Source: Vanilla planifolia (lineage: Eukaryota; Streptophyta; Magnoliopsida; Asparagales; Orchidaceae). Taken from it: 64,000 nt of DNA. Location of the stretch: NCBI GenBank assembly GCA_023846275.1, contig CM043871.1, forward strand, positions 31,898,569-31,962,568. Reading direction: 5' to 3'. The number at the start of each line of letters is the position of its first letter. Within the stretch, counting starts at the first letter, position 1. The notes below the pieces were generated by a model. The model was not told the origin of the DNA, searched no databases, and saw only the letters and a list, made by a program, of their open reading frames with translations. The translations under genes were made by a program, and so were the position numbers. Positions 1 to 13,126 of the stretch are shown one piece after another.

Positions 1-1017
1 AAAATATATTTTAAAATGATGTTAAATTTGATGGAATAATAATCATAACATCTAAAGAAGATAATGTATTACATAAACAAATAATTTCAAAAGAAAATAA
101 ATTTATATGATATGATATGAAATGTTTAAGTACATAAGAAATAGCATTTCTTAATTTTGCTAAATAATGTTGGCTTTAACGTAATTTTTCAAAGAATGCC
201 TAAAATGACATGACAAATAATACCACAAGGTATGAATGAAGTGTTGCTTAGCATAAGCATTGAATTCAATCTAGTTTTTCTCAAGTTTTTTTTTTCAAAT
301 TAAAAAAATATCAAAATCTTAACGAACATCTTTCTTTTTTCCAAAGTTTTTTTATTTTTTTCTTAGATATTTTATTATTATTTTTTTAAACACAGAAGCT
401 GTTTGCAAGCAGAATGTGTTACTGGCAGAAATGAGCTTCACCTTCAGTTAGAGATTTAACTAGTCTTCTGCAGGTATTAACTAGAGCTTGACCTTCACAG
501 TTTTCATACGCATTATAACCTAACTGATTTTTATAAGAAATCAATTGCTAAAAAAACAGCACAGATGTTGGTTTGTTACCAGTCAGTCAAGCACGAAGGT
601 TCAGCACATGAAAAATTCCAAGAAAAATTCGAAGAAAAGTTCATCTTTTTTAACATGTTTCAGGAAAAATGTTGGATTGTTAACCAGTTTGATGCTTGAT
701 AGTACCAATATAATCACCATCTGGCCTGAAAAGCATACCATTTGAAGATTTGTATGAAAAAGGAAATTGGATTCATGGTTTATTCTGCAAGCTACATAAA
801 AGATCCACTTTACTCGATTCTTCTCTTCAAAAAGGGGAAAAAAAAAATATAGAACATCTTAAAGGTGAAACTTTAAGCAGTTCACCAACTGAGGCAAACA
901 AATAGAAAGATACAAGTGAAAGATCCCAGACTTTCCTGAATCCTTCTGTAAATATACTTCTCCAACTCTTGTGAAACAACTCCCTTTTCAGCTTTACACT
1001 CTCACCATTCAAAAAAA

Positions 1018-4000
1018 TCACCTCAGGGACTGTGGGTAGCAAAATGGAGGACTCAGGTGTGATGTAGAAGGAGATCTGAACAATAAAGGGCTGGGCAAAA
1101 GACTAGTAGGAAATTCCATGTGGGTTCCTTTCTTGATCAGATAAGAGGGACTAAAGCCATTAACACTGGCCAAAAGTTGGTTATCAAATGTACTCTGAAA
1201 CATTGTATTTGAAACTGGAACATTTGATAAAGTGCCCTTAGCTATGGTATGACCATCTGGAAGGCTGTGAGTATCTATCACCTCCTTGTTCATGAAGAGT
1301 CTGTGGTTCACATTATTCTGCTGAACATGAGGTAAGCAGTTGAGAGTAGCCGGACTATGCACCACAGAGGAGAAGAAGACCCCATGGTTTGAGGCACTTA
1401 CATATGGAGTCAAGCAGGCTGGTGAAGAAGGCAAAAGTGGAATGCTGGAGTTGTCATCTGTAGCTGTAGAATGAACCTTTGGAAGCTGAGCAGACTCCTC
1501 ATGGAGGTGCATGACCATCAAGTTCTTACCCATCAACCGAAGTATGGAGTTGGAGCTTGACTGTGTGGGCGTTCCACATGATGGACTTGTTGTACCAACT
1601 TCACTGCATGCCCTTGTCAAAGTAGAACCCGTGGGAGATTCCAGAGATTGGGTATTTGCTGCATTAGTCTGGAAACTCGAGTGAGCACCAAAGGAGGAAG
1701 AGGAAGAGGATGAGGAAATTGGTCTAACATGGAGATTTTGATACATCTTTGACTTCAAATTTGGTGACTTTCCAGTTACTAGGTCTTGCCAGGCACAGTG
1801 GCAAGGCTGATAGTTCGAAGGTTGCTGCGGTTTTCTTTCTGCAAAATCGTTCTGAACTTGCTGGCTGAGGCCTATTTCTATTTCTTGAGTCCCTTCTTTG
1901 GATATAATGGATGGCAATGGCAAGTTCAGGTGTCTGTTGATGGTTGGAGATCTTGAGACCGGTTTGCTTCTCGTAGCTTCGCACTTGGAATCCATTAAAA
2001 ATGCAGGAGAGATAGTTGAGGCAATCGAAGCAGATACAAATGGCTCTCTACTGATAACCGGATCATGTTTTTCAACTGGGGAGACAGGATGTGAGGAAGT
2101 TGAAGAGCTTTCTCTTGGGAAACAAGTTCCTTGATCTGTAGGACTTACTATATTAACACTAAGTTCTTGTGCATATGTGGCTTGGTCTTGAGATTCAACA
2201 TTTCTATGCTCCAATTTAGTTGCTTGCTCTCCTGGCTTATCCTGCGACACTTCTTCAACAGGGATCGAATATCCATCTGTTGCATTTGTTGCACCTTCTT
2301 CATCATATGAATCCAATAAAATACCATGGTCATCAGATCCTGCAGATCCAGTGATTATGGAACTATCCTCAGCTTTTCGCAAGAAAGCACTAACTGATGT
2401 CATGTTTTCAAATGGCTTATTGGAATCCTTTGGTTCACAATCTTGGCACATACTGCTTCCTGCATGCAAGCTTTGAGTAACAACCTCTTCCATTGGAAAT
2501 TCCAAGAGATCAGCTTCTCCACATCTTGGCTGCTCCCCATTGCCCTTGAAGGAAAACTCTAGTTTTCTCTTATCAGTCTGTACTAGCTGAAGATTGTCAT
2601 GGAGCAGTCTTATGTTAGATTTTGCATTGCTTAAAGTTGATACCCTTTTGGTCTTCTGTGGAAAGTGAGACGTCCCAGTTAATGTTCGACCGATTCCACA
2701 AGAATCCTGAGGCTTCGTTTCCCTTTTTCTCATGCAGGATTTCATGTTACCAGCTGAAGCTTTAGGAAGCTGAAGTAGAAGAATATTTCTTGAAGTAACT
2801 TCTAATGAACTTCTTTGAGAACCCTTCTCATGGTTCTCCTTGTTTTGAATTGTATTCAAGGGGATATGCACAAATTTTGAATTTGGTGATTCAGAGAGTT
2901 CTGTGGGATGGCATTCTGCAGCAGAAGATGTACTGCAGGCCGTTTTCCTCGAATCTACCATTGCCGTTTGATGAACAAGCTTTGAATTCTCTAAGCTTTT
3001 GCTCAAATCTTTCTGGGTATTTTTCTTGGATAAATTCGAGCGCTTCGAGCAAGACCACCTCCGTAAAGTTGCAGATGCAAAGCTCATATGATATTGGTCT
3101 TTCATACTAGATAATAAAACAGGTGAACCATCTTTTTGCTGGGATTCTTCATGATAAGAAACTCCCAGAGTTTCCTGAAGACAGTGATCAAATCATGTAT
3201 TACATGAAATGAAACTCGGATACAAAAGCAGAAATATCAAACATCAAACAAAGATAACTGTTATCCACAATTCACTATGACAAATGAAGCTGGAATTAGA
3301 AGCAAAATCAAACAAAAAGCTAAAAACAAGTAGAAAATTCTGAAAAGAATAAGACAGAAGTGACTAATTGCTAACCTCTAAAAAACCAGAAACATCTCTC
3401 TCTCTCTTTTACTATCTATCTCTATCTCTCTACCTTATTATATATATTGATATAAATCCATCTATACGCACATACAATATTATGTATTTAAACATAAAAA
3501 AAGCGTAGATGCATACGCATGTATACATATACTATTATACATATATTTAGATCAATTTTGATTATAGTACACATACAATTAAACAGCTTTGTGGAGCTTT
3601 TCTACAATCATGTAACTGAAATACACTATAATGCATAGAAGCTGGCATACCTTATCTTTGAACAGGTTTGAGGAGCTCAATTTCTTATTCTTCTGACTCA
3701 TCTCCATTTCCCTTGAGCACATCACCCCAACATGTTTGTTATTTGCCGAAATCAAGCTTCCATCACCAATACCTTTGCCATTCTTCATTGGCTCAAATGC
3801 TTCAGATGTTGCTCGAGGAGCATCATCAAACTTCGACAATATACGAAGCTTGACCCCATTCGAATCAACATACACCGCACCTTCATCCTTGTCATCTTTA
3901 GTGAGCAATTGTGAGGACTGGAGCTTTTTCTCAACAATAGAAGCATCGCTGTTCTCCGTCTCGGGAGTGACCAGAGTTAAATCTTTTACCCAGCTTGAGC

Positions 4001-5436
4001 CATTCCTCCTATCAAGATCTTCCAGGGAGCAGCAGGTAGAAGTGGCATAAATCTCCTCCAAGAACCTTTTCTTCCTAGGCTTTACCCTTGACTTTGCATT
4101 TTTGTCCTCAACTAGAGTAGACTCAGACTCCATGGAAAGGCATTGATCCATATGGGCATTCAAAGTTGTGTTTGAAGTGGAAGAAAACATCTTGCACACG
4201 GGACAGACCTTTGGTGTCATGATTTCAGATGCCAAGTAAGAAGATGCAAATTCTTCGAGTCGACTCGCTTGAGTCTTTAGGATCAATTTGCACTTATTCA
4301 CCACTGGTTCTCCTAACTGTGGTTTGATCACCTCGATATCTCGGTGTATCGTAACTGCTGAGCCAATCTCATGTTCAACATGCATCAATTCATCAGGATT
4401 GTCCTCCTCCACTTTAGCTGAACAGCTCGGTATCAAATCTATCGAGTTAGGCTCCTCATCCAGCAAAAGAGTTTCTCCAATATGAGGTGAATTCGTTCGG
4501 GCCTCGTGGGAAACTTGTACTATGGGATTACTGAGACAATGGGCTATCACAGCACTGGGTGGCTGAAAAGGTGGAAGTAAGTCTTGGATGCCATGTTTCA
4601 AGCAAAGCTGCATTAACTGTCGAGGAAAAGGCCAATTGGTACTGATGTCTTTTCTCCTCGATGCAAAAACATAGTCTCTGCCAAACAAATGATGAAGCTT
4701 TAATGCTGTAGTTAGCAATATAGTCATCAAGGATGACAAAAATAACATCTCTGGTTACTTCGAAGCCCCACCAGCCCTCAAATTCAACGGAAGGTTACAC
4801 AAGCAATCCAGCTTAGATGGGGAAGGTGGGAACTTCGCAGCTTACATTTCTAATGAGACATACAAGTCATAATCATATGCACTTCCCAAGTGTTGTAAAA
4901 ACATTAAATCTCATATAATTAAAGAACTCTAAGAGTATATTCGTCAAAATTCTAGGAAAAAGGAGAAAAGGTTCACTATTAATAAGATAAAATGAACCAT
5001 TTAAGCTCGAACAGCTACACTCACCCAAAAAAAAAAAAAAAAAGAACACTTCCATGTACAGTACACAAGAGCTGAGGCAGAAGGTTAATTTCCAAACAGT
5101 GGAAACACAAAACAGGTAGACCAAGAGCCATGGCAAAAATCTCAACATATGCATGACCCATGAACCAACAGTAAATCAAAGATCCATCGTTTAGTTGGAC
5201 AAAAAACAGTGTATTTCACACAGTGGAGTGTAGAAAGTAAAGGAAGAAGACAAAAAAGAGAGTTTGGAAATAAACTGTTACCTTATGGAGAAATGAAGAG
5301 TCTGTGTCTCACCTAAGCCTACCTCTAGATCTGCCTTCTGAAGGGTAAGCTGTTCTGAGACTTTCTCATCAGCTCCAAGCTCCAAAACCTTAGAGGAAGA
5401 ATACGAGGGATCTAAAGGATTTGCAATGGATAACAT
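1018..5436 (-). CDS. HAPLESS 8-like nuclear protein with CCHC/UBZ4-like zinc finger (3 coding exons)
   Basis: The coding exons on the minus strand are 5436-5282, 4677-3651 and 3174-1018, giving about 1112 aa. The introns of 604 and 476 bp have GT-AG ends and phases 2 and 0. The first splice rebuilds FSIR|DYVFASRRKDI, which lies before a conserved LCLKHGIQDLLPPFQ block at about residues 76-90. One finger follows: C210-x2-C213, H227-x3-C231, spaced like the UBZ4/Rad18 CCHC ubiquitin-binding finger but with two more residues before the His. A basic KPRKKRF stretch near residue 252 could be a nuclear localisation signal. The last exon (about 718 aa) is Ser-rich and low in complexity, with an eight-Ser run, and reads as mostly disordered. 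From memory the N-terminal block and finger match Arabidopsis At5g56250 (HAPLESS 8) and its paralog, proteins of unknown biochemistry linked to gametophyte function. The start is the first ATG after an in-frame TAG and sits directly after a possible acceptor (CTTCAG). The gene model is solid; the family name is tentative. Confidence 0.85.
3391..3433. repeat. CT-rich microsatellite in intron 2 of the HAPLESS 8-like gene
   Basis: A run of TCTCTC and CTATCT repeats lies in the 476-bp intron between coding exons 2 and 3. It is followed by AT-rich TATA-type repeats to about 3550. No function is apparent. Confidence 0.7.
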
Positions 5437-6560
5437 CTGAAGACGACCTCTTCTCCCTGAAGCCTAAACCTTGCAATATCTTTAGCCCAACCGCTAAACC
5501 GCAACTGGGCTTGATCTTGTGCTTAGTCTCCAGCATAACAGAAGGATTTTGTCTCACAGGAATACCCTCGAGAATATATCTGAAAGGAAGAAGACCCCAG
5601 AGCCCCACTTACCTGCAAAGAGACGGAAGCGATTCAATCAACACCTTGAAACCCACAAGCATTACAGGACCCTTGTGTACTTTAAGAACAGATGAATTAC
5701 AAAAACTAGAATTGCTAGCTTGGGGCCGACACAAAGTTTGGTGAGAAACTTTCGGAACCTATCATTTTATGTGGACATGAAAGTTAAAGGAACAAACGAA
5801 AAAAAAAACCCAAAAAAAAAAAAAACGTTCAACAGGGAAAATGTTAAGAAGAAGGGGATTGAAAAGGAGTGCAGAGTGCATATTTCATGAAAAAAAAAAA
5901 TGAACCTAAAATGGGCAGAGCTTGTTCATGGAAGTGAACGAAGCAAGCGACAAGCAAAGGAAAAGGACAAGAAGGAAATCGAAAGAAACGAGACGCAAGG
6001 TCTGATCTTTTAGATGCAATACATGGGAAGCGAAATACGATGGAGATAGAGCGAAGTAGATCCAGAGAACTGTTGCCCGACTTCAGATTCCCGGCTTTCA
6101 CTTGTTGATGAGAAAAACGATATTAAGAAAAAACAAAAAAGATACCCAATTATAATCGTATGCAGATAAACTGTAAATCTCAAGAAGAGTCCTCAAGATC
6201 GTCAAAACCAGGTGCACAACGAAAGCACATGAGAATAGAAGGAAGGGACAGAGAAGAAAAAGAATGGTTCTTTCCACAGAGCCGACTAGGAAACAGGAGG
6301 AAAATCAAGTAGCACAAGCGACAGAAACAAATTGAAGAAGAAAAAAAAGGATAAGTAAAGTGAACAACGGAAGAAAGGGGGAAAAATATGCTTTTTTCCG
6401 ACTATTGCTGCAAAACCTCCTCATCCAACGCTTTCCCCAACTTCAGATGAAAGGGAGCGAGCTGGCATGGAGACTGGATAGGAGACTTCGAAGCTTCATC
6501 GGAGACCCTAAGGAAGCACACGGAAATGTAAGGAGAGAGATGAGGTGATGGGCGAGGAGC
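5437..6560 (-). promoter_or_regulatory. probable 5' leader and promoter region of the HAPLESS 8-like gene
   Basis: On the minus strand a strong donor (GCAG followed by GTAAGT at about 5612-5607) lies upstream of the start codon, and a CTTCAG acceptor abuts the ATG at 5436. This suggests a spliced leader with a roughly 175-bp intron. The first exon would lie above 5613. The DNA from about 5820 to 6540 is rich in A on the plus strand (pyrimidine-rich in the transcript sense), as is common in plant leaders. No convincing TATA box or transcription start was identified, so the outer limit is arbitrary. Confidence 0.4.
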
Positions 6561-6710
6561 AAGGCAAAAAAAATTGTATTTTTTTTCTCACGGAGCAAAT
6601 TGTGAGGAGGAAAGGAAGCAACACCACCCACTCACGTTTCAAAGGCATCAGGTTCTCCACCCAAAAGAGAGCCAGTGGCCCAGTGTCATTAACAGCAATA
6701 GAAAGAGCGA

Positions 6711-6728
6711 AGAGAGAGAGAGAGAGAT
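6711..6728. repeat. short (GA)n microsatellite
   Basis: An uninterrupted AG/GA run lies upstream of the minus-strand HAPLESS 8-like gene. It reads as CT on the sense strand of that gene, a class often found near plant transcription starts. Too short to say more. Confidence 0.6.
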
Positions 6729-6779
6729 CGAAGGGTGTTATGGGTATTGTACTATAGAACACCTACTCTGAAGAGCTTC

Positions 6780-8088
6780 TTTTTCTATCCCCATCATGAA
6801 TTGCACATTTATCCTAATCTTTAATAAAATTATGATCATAATCCTCTACAAATCCTAATTTGATAGTTCAGCCCTCAGTTACGTAAAATGTAAATATGTT
6901 ATTACAATATTATTTGATTAGAATGATCCAAGTGTCCAACATCCCATTGACCTTTTTGCAAAGAAGTATTTAATACCGCTCTTTGAAAAATAATTTCTTG
7001 ATAATTTTAATTTCAATTATTTAGAAATTAGTAAGAGCCCATTTGCACAATGTTTCAAATAAATTTTTTTTCAAATTCATTTGTATTAAAAATTGACAAT
7101 TTTTTTATCAAAATTTTATTTTTATTCTTATAAAATTACTTCAAACTCACACATTATTTGTAACAAGAGTCCTATAAAATTTAAAAAAGTTTGTGATTAA
7201 AACAATTAAATATTTTAACATGATTCATTTGAAGTATATATCATAATTTAAAAAATTATAATTAAAATTATGTTTTCAAAAATAAAAAAAATATGAAAAA
7301 CTTTTTAATCAAATTATTTTATGAAAAACTCTTTAGAATTATTAAATCATCATCATTTTTATTTCTAAAAATTAGTTTACAAAATATATTATTAATTCAT
7401 TAATACATTTAAAATTGATATTACCTCTATTCAACTCATATCGTTCTCTTATACTCATGTATAATCCTAAATCTCTCTCACAATGTTTTTGTCGTTCCTC
7501 ACTTCAAGTTTATGTATGTAACTTTAATTATTAAATAGACATAGAATTTTTATAAGCATAATGTTTAATTATTATTTTTTTAATGATTAATTTATTTTAT
7601 ATTTTTTAGCTTTAATTTTGTCTTTATTAGATTTTTTATGTTAAACTAGTTGATTAGTATAATAGGTTTTATTTTTTAAAAAAATATATGTTTGTCAAGT
7701 GGGTTTCATTTTGAGACTCATATCCATCCCATTAAATATGAGATGGAGTAAATTAAATGAATATGAATAACAATTTTTTTCTCATTTATTTAAAGATTGT
7801 TTTGTAGTTCAAAACTTTTGTTAATTACTTTTAGAAATATATATATAAAAGATAGTGAGATTTACATTTATCACTTCTTTCAATACTTTTAAGGAAGAAT
7901 TAAATTCAATTAAGATGTAAATAGATTTTATCAAAAGAACTTTGTCTCTCAAATACATGAGAATTAAGCTCTTTGGGTAGAAACAAGGCATCCATATATC
8001 AACCCTTATAAATAAAATAATAAAAAAGATTAGATGGTTGGAATTAAAAATAATTGTCTAAAGGTTATAACTTGATTCTTATTAAGAG
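6780..8088. other. AT-rich intergenic stretch, nothing recognised
   Basis: No open frame of note, no RNA gene and no clear repeat were seen. The sequence is dominated by A/T runs and separates the first gene from the old L1 fragment. Confidence 0.6.
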
Positions 8089-9010
8089 TCTTTTAAAATC
8101 CATCCTTACTCCTTAGCTAATCGTGCTTGATTGGTCTAAGAGTGGTGAAACATGTTAAAAGGGCTGTGGCTAACTTTTTAGGAGAAATCATAACAATCTA
8201 AATGGATACCATTGGAACTATTGGAAGAGTATTACCAACACAGTGGAATAAAACAGATAAAGAGCAAAGAAAATTGCTTCAAGAATCAAAGTGCTCACAT
8301 GCAAGCTTTAGAGGATATATTATAATTCTAACTCTTTATGGGCCAATGTTATACACATTAGGTATGATTATTATTCTAAAAACCTCCAAGCTAAATTAAG
8401 GGTGGGTAAATCCTTAACCTGGAGTAAAATATTAAAACTATATTCTATTCTTTATAAAGTAGAGCTACTAGGCATAGAAAATATGCAGAACTTTCTTTGT
8501 TCTCTCTAGGTTGTAAAAAAATTTAGTACAAGTAAAGCATATGAGAGGCTGCATGAAACAAATCTCATCAATTTAAACTTAATAAATTCTTACAACAAGA
8601 GAATTCTAACTAAAATATACATCATTTTATGATATTTATTCAATTAAACTTTACTTATCCCCTCTACGAGAAGGAAGATTGAATTCCAACTCCATCTAAA
8701 CACTTATACTATGAGTATGAAGATGAACCAGTGTATTTCTTTGTGGATTGATTTATTGCCAATAACGTTTGAAAGTGGTTTGAGCAAAAGCTAGGGATGA
8801 TTTCCAATACTAAAAAAGAGCAACACAATAGAATTCAAGCATGATGGAATATAAAAAACCCATCTTAGCTTGGTTCTTTCGCATTGATTCACCCTATCAT
8901 TATTTACTAGGAGATTTGGAAAGTATCGATGTTGGGTTCTTTTGAAGGTAATATAAAATCTTCTTTATAATTGATTAACCTGATCAATTTATTTATTTAG
9001 GATCTTTCAA
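8089..9010 (+). mobile_element. decayed L1-type LINE 3' fragment (end of RT, zf-RVT, start of RNase H)
   Basis: No long frame survives, but protein-like islands of a plant L1 ORF2 appear in the right order across shifting frames. Near 8198 there is HWNYWKSITNT, like the HxVxWxxIC thumb region. Near 8522 there is FSTSKAYERLHE, like the FSVKSAYxxL block before zf-RVT. Near 8700 there is YEYEDEPVYFF, like the zf-RVT CxxCxxEDExxxH segment with its Cys replaced. Near 8900 there is an EIWK island, like IWKxRN. The order agrees with the intact element at 15.3-21.8 kb. The high AT content and loss of CpG fit an old, methylation-decayed copy. The limits are approximate. Confidence 0.5.
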
Positions 9011-12000
9011 GCATTCCCTCTTAAAGGTAATTATAGAGTTGAGGTAGTTTTCATAATTTGGGGATTGGTTTATTATCCTTTGATACAAGCTCTCTAGTCA
9101 TTAATTCAAATAGGGTAGTTGTAGATCAACAATCCAATTATATTTATCATCCTTGATCATTACTTCTGTATGTCACATGCTCGTGTGCTATACAAACTTT
9201 TCAGGATCTATTATAGGTGAAATGCATATGAACACTTAACTGTAGTTTTTATAATTCAGTAATGGCCCTTGTTAATTAAATCATAATTGGAGAAATCAAC
9301 TAGTCATATGTTCAGATTAGAATCCCATCTTCAAGTTTTTCTTTTATTTTTTATTTTTTATTTTGTAGTGTTGTTATTTAGCCCTTTTTATTGTTCAAAA
9401 ATAAAAAGGAGGTTGTATTATAAAGAGAGAGATCATGTAAAAAACAAATTTAGTAAACCTTGCAATGAATATCAAATTTATAAAAAAATGTTCGATGCAA
9501 TCTTGTGATGTTGCTTAGCCATGCCAGTAGGAAAATAAATTAAAAATTAGTTATTTGAAGGGTATTTGTGATCCAAGCCTAAATGGTTATATTCTTATAT
9601 GTTTGACTTAGCATGATATTATTATTATTTTTATATGGTGCTATATATAACATGTTGTAGTAAAATATGATATGGTTTGAATAACATGTGACTAACATTT
9701 TTTCACTTCCCAAGCTTGACATTTAAATTGAGAGCAACAATCTCTTAAATTGATTATCAAGTTTATGATGTATTACTTAAAATGAATCATGTCCATACTC
9801 AATTGATTGCTCAGTTGAGTTAAGAACTTGTTCACTCAAAGCTTAGTAATCGACCACATACACTAGCATATATGTGATTCTCAAGAAACTTGTAACTTGT
9901 AAATAATCACATCCACGTAATCCATAATATGCATAAGGAACCATAATATTAAAATCATGACTATCACAAGCAGATAAATCATAAAAATTCTATCCAAATA
10001 AAATGTCTCATACAATTTAAATTCTAATATAAAATATCTTATACAGTCTAATGTCCAATATAAAATATCAATATTGAGAATAAATAAAATTAAAATTAAG
10101 ATATTACTAGATGATGATTAAAAATTAATCTACTATGATACTGACTCTGATATCCCCACTCTATCATATTCATTACCAACTCTGTGCACCTATTAATGAT
10201 ATAAAGGAAATAAATTATGCTTAATAAAAAATTTGCATATCATGCTAAAGAAAGCATACAAAAATATAATAATATAATATAATTATTAATGTATTAAAAG
10301 AATCAAATAAATGTCATAATCTACCAAGTAAAGCCTATGTATAAAATAATAACTATTTACTCTATCATAAGTTTATTAGGGCCTAACAAGTCTTAAAAGA
10401 GTCATAATCAATCTCATAAAATGTATAATAACCTAATAGAAATTTGACACTCTGTCTAGGTCCATGAGATATTTGGTGCTAGTTTGATACTCATATCTCA
10501 TCTATGATCTAATATTCCATAACTTAGGCTCTACATATGAACAATCATACAATGCTATGAGAGTCCTCATCAAGCATGCGATATTATAGGAAGCACCTAT
10601 AATGACAATATATCCACCTAAAATCCTCCACACATGATTTGACTATCTTAACCTAAGCTCTACTAATATGGACCACCTCATAGAATTGAAGGACTCTTAT
10701 TACTCACAATGCTCAACCACCATAAACTCAGACACACCCATAAGCTCCTATGATGTCTTAGTAATGAAGCATGCAACTTTTGTACCTAATGAGAGTTCTA
10801 CACAATGGTATATCTGATCTGCCTCACTTTTGTTGAGGAGTTCATCAGCTAGTGTCCACTATATCATAGTTTGTGTCATCATTAATAAACTTGCTCAATA
10901 TTATTATGGTTTTAATTGTATTTATATAATCTATCATCTAGCATTTCTTAATATTAATCCATTAACCAATTATTTTAGTCTCCTTAAAACCCTACTTCAT
11001 TGTCTAGATAGGTTTTAGTAAACCTTAATCTACTTAATTAAGGTATCTTCCTTTTTTAGATTTCATATATTTGTATTTAGTCCTTCCCTATATCTTAATC
11101 TAGGAGTTCTAATATATTCCTTTGATTTGTTTGAGTATTTATTTAAGTTATAAATTCATAATTAAATTTCTTTAAGTTATAGTCTTTGATTTTTAACCTA
11201 GGTTTACCTGATTTTTATTAGTGATTGTCTTACCTCATAGGTTAATCTGTGTCACCCCACCTTTCTTAAAAGCCTCTCTTGAGTGGTATACATCTCTTAG
11301 ACCATAATTTGGGACATTAATCCACAGCTTAAAAGCTTAATTCAAAGCTACTTATGATCTCACCCATAAAACCAATCTAAATCAAGGTTTAACCAAAATC
11401 CATATGGTCATTTGTCCCTTGGCCGAGCTTAGCACCAATCCTAAGGTTAAAATTGAGCTCTTTGTCTCAACCAACTTCATCTAAGGTCTAATCAAAAGCC
11501 TCATCAAATTATGACCTCATTATAAGTGTGCTCAAAGTTTCACTAAGTACATAACATTCTCAATTTAATCTTAGATTTTTATATTAAAGTTTGCTTCATA
11601 TAAAATCTTGACTTTAAAGAATTTTATCTTGTTAAATCCTAAACTATTCTTAACCTTATGTATGTCTTTTCAAATCTTAACATATCTTCATCCTTATCTA
11701 AGGTTTTTAAGTTTTTTAACTTTAACCTAAGTTCAAATTTTAAATGTAAAGTATTTAAATTTTGAATCTTAAATATTCAAATTTCAAATATAAGATATTT
11801 AAATTTTAAATTTAAAACTTTTGAGTTTCAAATCCTCTAGATTTTGATTTATAAATCTTAAGTTCTCTTGATCAATCTAATAATTTCATAAGTCTAATAT
11901 AAGCTAATTAAGCCTATTTGTTAGATTAAGTTTTTTTAATATCTTTCCCTTAATCAACCACATTTTGCACTGACAGACTTACGGAATAATGCACACCAAC

Positions 12001-12960
12001 GAGTGTGTGTTTATGAACTAATGTTAGATACTTTTGCATTATAAAACTAAGATAGGCAAGCTTCGTGAGTATAGTAAAACTTGTCAAACTTAATCAAGAA
12101 TTGGATTACAACTAGAGCACAAATGAATAAAAAATAACCTCTAAGACATGAATAATGTTATATCATTTGATAAATCAACTAAATAAGTTATTTATAAAAG
12201 TTGTTATTTTTTCAAAAATCTCTCTCAATCTTTTAAAAGATCTTATTATTTTTCTCTTTTAATTTACATAATTTTGAATTCAATTTAAAGTTATTTTGTT
12301 ATTTTTACTTCATAAGAGCTATAACTTGAGAGACTTATTTAATCTCTTTCTTTAAATGAAATAAAATTGATCTTTGATGAGCTTTTAATAATCTTTTCTT
12401 ATTAAGATCTAATGCATGCTTACAAGCAACTCTTAAGAAAGCATAAGTAGCCTTCTCCTCACTTTTTCTCTCTTCTAACTCTCATCACCCCCTCCCCCCT
12501 TTATCTTATTCTTTTATCTTTTTCAATCCACTCCATGATTATTTCTCTTTCATTAGATCCCTTTTTGACAAACTTTTTTATTAGTGATATTAAAAAAAGA
12601 TTTTGTTGTATTCTATTTATTATGACAATTGAACAATTTTGAAGAAATATCAAAAAAATTAAAAAAATTTAAAACACTCTTGAATATTATGAAAGCTTTA
12701 AAACAATATTATTTTTAAATATTGAGTTAGGAGACATAAAAGTTCTCATAGTTAGTATTGCTACAAAGGATATACATTTAAACTTATTGGAGTATGCTTT
12801 TTTTATTATGATATGATTCTCTTGACTTGAAAAATAGTATATTGTGTTATAAATAAAAAGATTGTCAATATAACACTCATTAAATAATTTATTATTTATG
12901 AAATGAATCTTCAACTCATGTATGAACCTATAATAAATTGCTATTGAATGACAAATAAAT
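9011..12960. other. AT-rich, probably transposon-derived intergenic DNA
   Basis: No gene is supported; all open frames are under 80 codons. From about 9960 to 11960 the text has long CpG-poor, C-rich stretches such as CTTAACCTAAGCTC and a TGTCACCCCAC start at about 11248. These resemble deaminated LTR-retrotransposon DNA, but no paired LTRs or coding motifs could be assigned. Confidence 0.35.
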
Positions 12961-13126
12961 GAGAATTTACTTTTATTTTAGTCATGTGTTGATCATTCAC
13001 TTAAACAAATTAGACTTCCTTGGATACTAGTTAAGTCTTTTTTGAGAATTTACTTTTATTTTAGTCTTGTTTTGACAATTGACTTAAACAAATTAGACTT
13101 TCTTGGATACTAGTTAAGTCTTTTTT
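12961..13126. repeat. 83-bp tandem duplication
   Basis: The segment starting GAGAATTTACTTTTATTTTAG at 12961 recurs at 13044. Both copies end in GGATACTAGTTAAGTCTTTT, with only a few substitutions. This is a simple local duplication in AT-rich intergenic DNA. A looser relative (GCTACTTAAGTCTTTTTT) occurs near 22140, beyond the L1 element. Confidence 0.8.
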
